A stretch of DNA of 64,000 bases from Brachyspira sp. CAG:484 (GTDB lineage: Bacteria > Cyanobacteriota > Vampirovibrionia > Gastranaerophilales > Gastranaerophilaceae). The DNA lies in contig HF989736.1 in the NCBI GenBank assembly GCA_000431315.1, positions 151,093 through 215,092 on the forward strand, given 5' to 3'. The notes beneath the pieces are model-generated. The model had not been told where the DNA came from and did not search any database. It was given only the letters and a program-made list of their open reading frames with translations. Shown piece after piece: positions 58,046 through 64,000 of the stretch. Each line of letters starts with the position of its first letter. Within the stretch, counting starts at the first letter, position 1. A program made the translations under genes and the position numbers.

Positions 58046-58840
58046 ATGACACAAACTCTTGAGAGAAAACAAATAAAAAATATTGATTTTAACATAGACT
58101 TGGCACAAAGTTTCGGTATTTATAAAAATAATTCAGAATTTGCCCTTTTAGATTATGCAAGTTCAGTAAATATTTCATGCGGATTTCATGCAGGAGATCC
58201 AATGACTATAAAAAATGCTCTTCTGAAAGCAAAAGAAAAAAATGTAGTTGTAGGAGCTCATATAGGCTTTGATGACATACAAGGCTTCGGTTACAGACCT
58301 ATGGAGCTCTCGGAAGAAGAAATTGAAGCTCTGGTTATCTATCAGGTTGGAGCTTTGATGTCTTTTGCAAAAACATTCAAGATGGAAATTGAACATGTAA
58401 GACCACATGGTGCGATGTATAAAATGGCTGCCGAAGATTTTCAGTTTGCGATGAAAGTAGCAAAAGCAATAAAAAAATGTTCCCAGTGGCTTGTTTATTA
58501 CGGAGCATCCGGTGATATTACAGCAAGTGTCGGGGAAGAGTTAAATCTTCCTGTAGCTCATGAAGTTCATCTGGAAAAACATTACAACACTGATGGCACA
58601 ATAGATTTTAGTCAAAAAGACAGCGAGAATATATTTGCATCTATAAACAGATTAAAAACCCTTCTTGCAACTTCGCAGATAGATAATGTTACAGGCGGTA
58701 AAACCTGTGTGCCGGCTGATACAATTCATTTTACCAATAAAATTGCAAATGCACAGGCTTTGATAAAACAATCAAAAGATATAATTACTCCGGTTCCGGT
58801 AAATTACAAGAATGCTTGCCTTTCCGGCTGGGTTGAATAA
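58046..58840 (+). CDS. pxpA: PxpA-like 5-oxoprolinase subunit A (LamB/YcsF family)
   Basis: The 264-residue protein has the LamB/YcsF layout: SVNISCGFHAGDPMTI, GAHIGFDDIQGFGYRPMELS, VRPHGAMYKMA, VAHEVHLEKHY. In other bacteria PxpA works with PxpB and PxpC to open 5-oxoproline with ATP. Neither partner is next to it here. The usual N-terminal N-x-D-L-G-E motif reads NIDLAQ, so the final acid is replaced by Gln. The function may thus be altered. It is 20 bp upstream of yvcK. Confidence 0.8.
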   Translation: MTQTLERKQIKNIDFNIDLAQSFGIYKNNSEFALLDYASSVNISCGFHAGDPMTIKNALLKAKEKNVVVGAHIGFDDIQGFGYRPMELSEEEIEALVIYQVGALMSFAKTFKMEIEHVRPHGAMYKMAAEDFQFAMKVAKAIKKCSQWLVYYGASGDITASVGEELNLPVAHEVHLEKHYNTDGTIDFSQKDSENIFASINRLKTLLATSQIDNVTGGKTCVPADTIHFTNKIANAQALIKQSKDIITPVPVNYKNACLSGWVE

Positions 58841-58860
58841 GTGATGATTAAGAGGATATA

Positions 58861-60219
58861 ATGAAAAATTTTAAAAATACAATGAGAATGCCAAAAGATG
58901 CCGGCTGGCTTATACCGGGATTACAGGTTAAAAGATGGTTTGTATTAATCTTTTTAGGCGCAATTTTAATGGGTTTGGGATTTTTAATCCTTTGCGATAT
59001 TAAACCTATTTTTTATACTATGGAATTTATCCGCAAAATTGCAATGAATATTTCAACCGAATGGATTGCTTTTGCTGTAATAATGTTTGGCGCAGCTATT
59101 TTCTTTAAAGGCTGGAAACAAACTAACCTTTCAATTTTAGATATTAATAACAGCAGAGATGACTCTAATATTCTGGAAGCTTTATATAGAAGAAGAAAGC
59201 TCAACAGAGGACCGAAAATTGTTGCCATCGGAGGCGGAACAGGCTTATCTATGCTTTTGAAAGGGATTAAGCATATTACAAATAATATAACTGCGGTTGT
59301 AACCGTAGGAGATGACGGCGGCAGTTCAGGCAGATTGAGGGAAGATATGGGTATACTTCCTCCCGGGGATATTAGAAACTGTATTGCTGCGCTTGCTGAT
59401 GACGAAGACTTGATTACAAAATTATTCCAGTACAGATTTAAATCCGGTGAAGGACTGGAAGGGCACAGTTTTGGCAATCTTTTCCTTACAGCACTATGCG
59501 CCATTACAGGAGATATGGTGCGTGCTGTTAAAGAATCTTCCAATGTATTATCAATCAGAGGAAGAGTTTTGCCTGCAACTCTGGATGATATGAAACTTGT
59601 TGCGGAAATGGAAGACGGAAGAATTATACGAGGAGAATCAAATATTCCCGAAGCTCATGGGAAAATTAAAAGATTATTTACAGATCCGGCACACTGCAAA
59701 GCTCTTGAAGATGTAATAGCAGCGATTAAAGATGCAGATTTTATCATTATGGGTCCGGGAAGCCTTTATACAAGCGTTATCCCTAACCTTTTAGTCGAAG
59801 AAATCGCTCATGAAGTAGTTGCTTCTAATGCGAAAAAAATCTATGTCTGCAATATTATGACACAACCTGGAGAAACCGATAATTATTCAGTTTCCGACCA
59901 CGTTAACGCATTAATGAAACATGCTAACAGCAGAAAAATTATTGATGCTGTCCTTGTTAATGATTTCATACCGTCTAATCTTGCAAATAAATACCAGATG
60001 GCCGGCTCTTATCCTGTCAAAATAGATAATGAAAATCTAAAAAAACTAGGCGTAAAACTTTTCTCTAAAAAGCTTATAGAAGATAACAAAGAAGGATTTG
60101 TACGCCACAGTTCAAACAGGGTTGCAAGAGCACTTTACTACTGGTATAAAAGAGAACATAAAAATGAAAAAAATACTTTATTCCAGCATAAAGAATTAGT
60201 ATCAAAAGGTTCTAAGTAA
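58861..60219 (+). CDS. yvcK: YvcK/CofD-like gluconeogenesis and cell-shape factor with membrane anchor
   Basis: The 452-residue protein has two N-terminal hydrophobic helices (about 24-48 and 60-78). A YvcK-type domain follows: IVAIGGGTGLSMLLKGIK, TVGDDGGSSGRLRED, LPPGDIRNCIAAL, GHSFGNLFLTAL, MGPGSLYTSVIPNLL. YvcK binds UDP-sugars and supports peptidoglycan synthesis on gluconeogenic carbon sources in Bacillus. The membrane part is a variation also found in cyanobacteria. It is followed 2 bp later by panB. Confidence 0.9.
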   Translation: MKNFKNTMRMPKDAGWLIPGLQVKRWFVLIFLGAILMGLGFLILCDIKPIFYTMEFIRKIAMNISTEWIAFAVIMFGAAIFFKGWKQTNLSILDINNSRDDSNILEALYRRRKLNRGPKIVAIGGGTGLSMLLKGIKHITNNITAVVTVGDDGGSSGRLREDMGILPPGDIRNCIAALADDEDLITKLFQYRFKSGEGLEGHSFGNLFLTALCAITGDMVRAVKESSNVLSIRGRVLPATLDDMKLVAEMEDGRIIRGESNIPEAHGKIKRLFTDPAHCKALEDVIAAIKDADFIIMGPGSLYTSVIPNLLVEEIAHEVVASNAKKIYVCNIMTQPGETDNYSVSDHVNALMKHANSRKIIDAVLVNDFIPSNLANKYQMAGSYPVKIDNENLKKLGVKLFSKKLIEDNKEGFVRHSSNRVARALYYWYKREHKNEKNTLFQHKELVSKGSK

Positions 60220-60221
60220 AT

Positions 60222-61088
60222 ATGACTAAAAAGGTTACAGTAAATACTATCCAAAAATATAAAGATAACCATGAAAAATTTTCAGTTCTGACAGCATATG
60301 ACTACTCCACCGCTAAATATCTGGATGAAGCCGGAATTGATATAATATTAATAGGCGACAGTCTTGCAATGGTAGCACTGGGATACGGTGATACAAATTC
60401 AATCGGTGTGGAAGAAATGGAAATTTTTACCAGAGCTGTAGCCAAAGGGGCAGCACGTTCGCTGGTAGTAACTGATATGCCTTTTCTCAGTTACCACAAA
60501 ACTCCGCAGGATGCAGTTGAAAATGCAGGAAGAATGATTAAAGCCGGAGCCAATGCTGTAAAAATAGAAGGTGCAACCGATTACATAATAGATGTAATCA
60601 AACATCTTACACAGGTCGGAATTCCTGTAGTAGGACATGTTGGTTTTACTCCTCAATTTTTAAATGCTATAGGCGGATATAATATTCAGGGAAAATCATT
60701 TGACGCAACATTACAAATATTGGAACAGGCAAAAAAATTAGAAAAGGCCGGAGTGTTTACAATTGTACTTGAAATGGTTCCCGAAGAAAGTGCACAGTTT
60801 ATAACAGAAAATTTAAAAGTTCCGACAATCTCATGCGGTGCCGGCAGATATTGCGATGCGCAGGTTCTTGTAAGTGATGATTTATTCGGAAAATTTTCAG
60901 ATTTCAAACCTAAATTTGCAAGAAAATACGGAGATATGAAATCTTTAATTTTAAATTGTGCAATACAATACAACGATGATGTCAAAAAAGGTAAGTTCCC
61001 TTCAGAAGAAGAAGTTTTTAAATTGAAAGAAGAAGAGTTAAAACAATTAAATTTACACAGAGATAATAAAACAAATTCTCTCCGGTAA
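60222..61088 (+). CDS. panB: 3-methyl-2-oxobutanoate hydroxymethyltransferase
   Basis: The 288-residue enzyme makes ketopantoate from alpha-ketoisovalerate for pantothenate and CoA. Motifs are LTAYDYSTAKYLDEAGIDII, LIGDSLAMVALGY, TDMPFLSYH, KIEGA, GHVGFTPQ, and a conserved Glu region VLEMVPEES. Metal and substrate residues appear intact. It starts 2 bp after yvcK and precedes panC, so the vitamin B5 branch is an operon here. Confidence 0.96.
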   Translation: MTKKVTVNTIQKYKDNHEKFSVLTAYDYSTAKYLDEAGIDIILIGDSLAMVALGYGDTNSIGVEEMEIFTRAVAKGAARSLVVTDMPFLSYHKTPQDAVENAGRMIKAGANAVKIEGATDYIIDVIKHLTQVGIPVVGHVGFTPQFLNAIGGYNIQGKSFDATLQILEQAKKLEKAGVFTIVLEMVPEESAQFITENLKVPTISCGAGRYCDAQVLVSDDLFGKFSDFKPKFARKYGDMKSLILNCAIQYNDDVKKGKFPSEEEVFKLKEEELKQLNLHRDNKTNSLR

Positions 61089-61110
61089 AAAGAGATAAGA
61101 AGGTAGAAAG

Positions 61111-61962
61111 ATGCTTATACATACAATTAAAGAATTAAGAGAGCAGGTAAAAGAATGGAAAAAACAAGGGTTAACTGTCGGTCTTGTTCCAACAATGGGA
61201 GCTTTACATAACGGACATTTAAGCCTTATAAAAAAAAGTGTTGAAAAATGTGATAAAACAGTTGTTTCAGTGTTTGTCAATCCGATACAATTCTGTCCGG
61301 GTGAAGATTTAGATAAATACCCGCGCACACTGGAGGCAGATGAAAAACTTTGTAAAGATGCCGGAGTTGACATAGTTTTCGCACCATCTCCAAAAGAGAT
61401 GTACGGAGAAGGTCATATTCTCTCTAACGATTTTTTAACATATGTTATTCCGCCGTTTTTCTATGTTGACAAATTATGCGGCAAGTCACGCACAGGGCAT
61501 TTTGACGGAGTTTGCACTGTGGTAAATAAATTATTTAACATAGTTCAGCCTGATTTTGCATTTTTTGGAGAAAAAGACAGACAACAGTTAATAATTCTTA
61601 AAAAAATGGTTAAGGATTTAAATATTCCCGTTGAGATAATTCCTTGCCCTATAGTCCGCGAAGAAAGCGGGTTAGCGCTTAGTTCACGAAACAAATATTT
61701 AACTGAAAAAGGTAAAGAAGATGCTCTTGCATTAAGTAAAATTTTATTTAATATAAAAATGTGTTATAATAAAGGTATAAAAGACGTAAAAGCGCTTACA
61801 GAAACAGCTTACGGCTTTTTGAACGATAATCATACTCTTGAATACCTGGAGTTTAGGGACCAAAATACTCTTGAAGAAAAGAAAACTGCAGACTCTGATA
61901 CAATAGTATTTATTGCAGCGAGAGTTGAAAATGTACGCTTAATAGACAACATAGCATTATAA
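61111..61962 (+). CDS. panC: Pantothenate synthetase
   Basis: The 283-residue enzyme joins pantoate and beta-alanine using ATP. It shows GLVPTMGALHNGHLSLIKKS (HIGH-like His-Gly-His), FVNPIQFCPGEDLDKYPR, FGEKDRQQL and the KMSKS-like end ALSSRNKYL. Length is normal. AGAAGGTAG precedes the ATG. The gap to panB is 22 bp. Confidence 0.96.
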   Translation: MLIHTIKELREQVKEWKKQGLTVGLVPTMGALHNGHLSLIKKSVEKCDKTVVSVFVNPIQFCPGEDLDKYPRTLEADEKLCKDAGVDIVFAPSPKEMYGEGHILSNDFLTYVIPPFFYVDKLCGKSRTGHFDGVCTVVNKLFNIVQPDFAFFGEKDRQQLIILKKMVKDLNIPVEIIPCPIVREESGLALSSRNKYLTEKGKEDALALSKILFNIKMCYNKGIKDVKALTETAYGFLNDNHTLEYLEFRDQNTLEEKKTADSDTIVFIAARVENVRLIDNIAL

Positions 61963-61972
61963 GAGGATATTA

Positions 61973-62896
61973 ATGGCCAAAGGGTTGGAAAACAGTAAAA
62001 AATTATGTAAACTTACTGAACATTTAATGGTAATTATACAGATTGCGGCAATATTGCTGATTTTTGTCGTGTCATTATATTGGTTTTTAGATTTAATAGG
62101 CAATCATGCCATGAGTTTTATGGATCCGTTTATAAAATCTATCCAAAAAATGATGGAAGTTCAGTTTGGTGAAGAATTGAAAAAGGGTAAGGAAGGTCTT
62201 GACGGTTCTCTATTTGTATTTATAATGCTTATTTTAACCGGACTTTATATTCTTTCCCAGGTAAAAATCTTCCTGAAATATTTAATGGAGGCTCTTGACC
62301 GTAAAATTAAAATAGCAAAAGAAGAGGAAGAAAAACGCTTCAACCTTCAATTAAAAGCAGAAGCACACAGAGCTATTCTTGAATATAAAAATATCGTTCT
62401 GCTTGTTAGAATTTCACTAAAAAGTATTTTGAAAGATGCCTACCTTGCACATAATGACACGCAGACAGTAAGCAAAAAACAGGAAGATGCTGCGCTTGTT
62501 ATGTTCTATAATTTGATGAAAACTGTTGAAGGCTGCAATTTTTCAAAAGATAACAATACCCTTATAATTACTGCCAAAAAATTTGAATCGGTAGATGAAA
62601 TTTTGGATGCGCTAACAAATGCCATTGATAAATTGAAGTTTGATTTAAAAATGAAAAAATTAGCGTTAAAAGCTAATATCGCGATTGATGTATATACGGA
62701 TAAAGTGCTTTTAAAAGATGTGTATGCAGACCTAAAAACACTTTTAAAATTGAATATTCCGAATGAAATATTATGCTACGGAAATTTTTGCAACCGTTAT
62801 GAATTAATTAAAAAGCCTCATTTTGAAGCATTTTTAAAAGGAACATACGATATAACCGAAGATGAGAACGTGTGGGCATTAGTTAAGAAAAATTAA
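61973..62896 (+). CDS. Two-helix membrane protein with coiled-coil and C-terminal domain, unknown
   Basis: The 307-residue protein has two membrane helices (about 20-42 and 80-100), a coiled coil (about 103-135, IKIAKEEEEKRFNLQLKAE), and a mixed C-terminal domain with ALKANIAIDVYTD and PNEILCYGNFCNRYEL. No family is recognised. It is 10 bp downstream of panC with AGAGGAT as ribosome site, so it belongs to that operon. A signalling or scaffold role is possible but unproved. Confidence 0.65.
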   Translation: MAKGLENSKKLCKLTEHLMVIIQIAAILLIFVVSLYWFLDLIGNHAMSFMDPFIKSIQKMMEVQFGEELKKGKEGLDGSLFVFIMLILTGLYILSQVKIFLKYLMEALDRKIKIAKEEEEKRFNLQLKAEAHRAILEYKNIVLLVRISLKSILKDAYLAHNDTQTVSKKQEDAALVMFYNLMKTVEGCNFSKDNNTLIITAKKFESVDEILDALTNAIDKLKFDLKMKKLALKANIAIDVYTDKVLLKDVYADLKTLLKLNIPNEILCYGNFCNRYELIKKPHFEAFLKGTYDITEDENVWALVKKN

Positions 62897-62929
62897 GAAA
62901 ATGCTTGATTTATAAAAATTCTTTTGTTA

Positions 62930-63205
62930 ATATTAACTGGTAAACCGCAGACAATTAGTCCGTTCGGGTACAGCAGCAGACAGAAAGCTACGTTTGTTGC
63001 AGCAGGAAACAGTAAGAGTTTATATAGGCATAGCTCGTTGATAGAAATAATAGTTTCCTAAAATACCCCTTACGGTTAAATGTTTAGACAAAACAGCTAA
63101 TCGAGGTTGCACTAGTCAATATAAAATATTATTTTGCTTGTGTAATTTTGCGGTTCCGGATACTGGATAAGCAAAATTTTTTAGTATTCGGGCAAAACAA
63201 GGTCG
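62930..63205 (+). ncRNA. Probable ribosomal protein L10 leader
   Basis: A 338-bp gene-free stretch precedes rplJ. It contains GTCCGTTCGGGTACAGC, a GACAGAAAGCTACG segment, and several stem-forming stretches such as TCCGGATACTGGA. In many bacteria the L10(L12)4 complex binds such a leader and represses rplJ-rplL translation. Exact borders are estimated. An in-frame extension of rplJ upstream of 63235 is treated as leader, not protein. Confidence 0.6.
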
Positions 63206-63234
63206 ATAATGAAGTTACAAATAAAGGAGCAAAA

Positions 63235-63756
63235 ATGTCAACAAAAGCATTTAAATCTGAAAAAATAGATGCAATGAAAGCAAAATTTGAAAAAGCTCAA
63301 GTAGCAGTTGTAACTGAGTATAAAGGTTATTCAGTAGAAGAAATCACAAACCTTAGACGTAATCTTCAAAAAGAAGGCGGAGATTATACTGTAACTAAAA
63401 ATACTCTTGCTAAAATTGCTATTAAAGGCACTGAATTTGAAGCACTTGCTGATCTTTGCAAAGGACCTGTTGCTATCGCATTTGGTTTTGAAGATCAGGT
63501 AAGTCCGGCAAAAATTGTATCAAAATTTATTAAAGATTCCAAAAAAGGTGAAATCTTAGGTGCCGTATTAGACGGTAAAGTCTTATCAGTTGAAGAAACA
63601 AAAGCTCTTGCAAATCTTCCTTCAAAAGAAGAACTTTATGCAAAAATGCTTGGTTCAATCAACTCACCGGCTTCCGGTATTGTTGGATCTATCAATGCAG
63701 TTATGGCATCACTTACACGTGCTGTTGCAGCTGTTAGAGATCAAAAAGCCGCATAG
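63235..63756 (+). CDS. rplJ: 50S ribosomal protein L10
   Basis: ATG 63235 is chosen because AAAGGAG precedes it; the open frame extends to 63148 without a ribosome site. The 173-residue product has AQVAVVTEYKGYSVEEITNL, the YTVTKNTLAKIAI segment, and the L7/L12-binding C-terminal helix end. L10 anchors the L7/L12 stalk on the 50S subunit. rplL follows after 107 bp. Confidence 0.96.
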   Translation: MSTKAFKSEKIDAMKAKFEKAQVAVVTEYKGYSVEEITNLRRNLQKEGGDYTVTKNTLAKIAIKGTEFEALADLCKGPVAIAFGFEDQVSPAKIVSKFIKDSKKGEILGAVLDGKVLSVEETKALANLPSKEELYAKMLGSINSPASGIVGSINAVMASLTRAVAAVRDQKAA

Positions 63757-63863
63757 TGAATTTGCAATTGAGTTGTATTAAGTTACAAAACGCTATGGGA
63801 AATAGGGTAACAGTACCCAAAATTTACTAAGTACAAAATACAAATTTATAAAGGAGAAAAACA

Positions 63864-64000
63864 ATGAGTGTAGAATCAATTTTAGAATCAATCGAAAAAT
63901 TAACTTTATTAGAAGCAGCTGAATTAGTAAAAGCTATGGAAGAAAAATTCGGCGTATCTGCAGCAGCTCCTGTAGCAGTTGCAGCAGCAGCTCCGGCAGC
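63864..64000 (+). CDS. rplL: 50S ribosomal protein L7/L12, cut by the window end
   Basis: ATG 63864 follows AAAGGAG. The visible 45 codons read [35 protein letters not shown] and an Ala/Pro-rich hinge, the standard N-terminal dimerisation domain and linker of L7/L12. The C-terminal factor-binding domain lies beyond the window. Confidence 0.96.
   Translation, partial: MSVESILESIEKLTLLEAAELVKAMEEKFGVSAAAPVAVAAAAPA

Noticed and set aside
59013..59543. 176-codon minus-strand frame inside yvcK
   Set aside because: The sense frame is a clear YvcK protein; the antisense is a Ser/Pro-rich shadow.
1..64000. CRISPR arrays
   Set aside because: No series of regularly spaced direct repeats was seen; the only tandem repeats found are the 126-bp coding duplication and the 28-bp pilin duplication.

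Overview
The window is an AT-rich bacterial chromosome segment. Its pseudopilin-like proteins with FTLAEVLIT(L/I)GIIG helices, its lineage-type hypothetical proteins, a GH57 glucan enzyme and a DUF2993 protein suggest a non-photosynthetic gut relative of the cyanobacteria (Gastranaerophilales / Vampirovibrionia). This placement is inference from protein character, not from a marker-gene search.

Layout. (1) About 1-10.2 kb: part of a short-tailed prophage on the + strand, with amidase, head-completion protein, capsid, scaffold-like protein, adaptor, small terminase, GNAT protein, portal and large terminase. The packaging genes come last and no recombinase is visible. (2) About 10.3-31.5 kb: chromosomal genes. 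These include a 577-aa protein with helical ends, GT2 and TerC/DUF475 genes, prfA-ylxR-infB, rbfA-truB-DUF2993-GerMN, a regulator with four GntR winged helices, and the tightly overlapped pyrH-frr-cdsA-rnc-rpe operon. (3) 31.9-33.3 kb: an AbiH-type abortive-infection gene and relics of earlier integrations at tRNA-Asp. (4) 33,278-52,144: an 18.9-kb integrative element bounded by a perfect 48-bp direct repeat of the tRNA-Asp 3' half. It carries a tyrosine recombinase, a long + strand cargo operon, a small resolvase, a minus-strand replication block (primase, DUF3987-like ATPase, methyltransferase) and a large serine recombinase whose last codons lie in the tRNA. (5) 52.3-64 kb: two tandem Cys-His-Asp proteins, GH57 branching enzyme, pilins, rpsT, pxpA-like, yvcK, panB-panC and the rplJ-rplL start with its leader.

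Two systems stand out. First, three pseudopilin genes (22.2, 55.8 and 57.1 kb) share a long leader that contains a ten-G tract. Two are out of frame by exactly one G; the third is in frame through the tract but broken by a 28-bp duplication. This looks like slipped-strand phase variation of surface pilins. Second, the cargo operon of the tRNA-Asp element encodes a DUF2997 protein, a radical SAM enzyme, a Ycf46-like AAA+ ATPase, two related membrane proteins, a TPR protein and a membrane protein that each carry an Mrr-type nuclease domain, a DUF1257-like protein and a DUF5677-like protein. Four of these otherwise different proteins end in the same C-terminal tail, G-R-x-(I/L)-(D/E)-(F/I), which suggests one machine with a shared docking or processing signal, probably an anti-phage or DNA-targeting system.

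All family calls come from reading motifs; no database search was possible.
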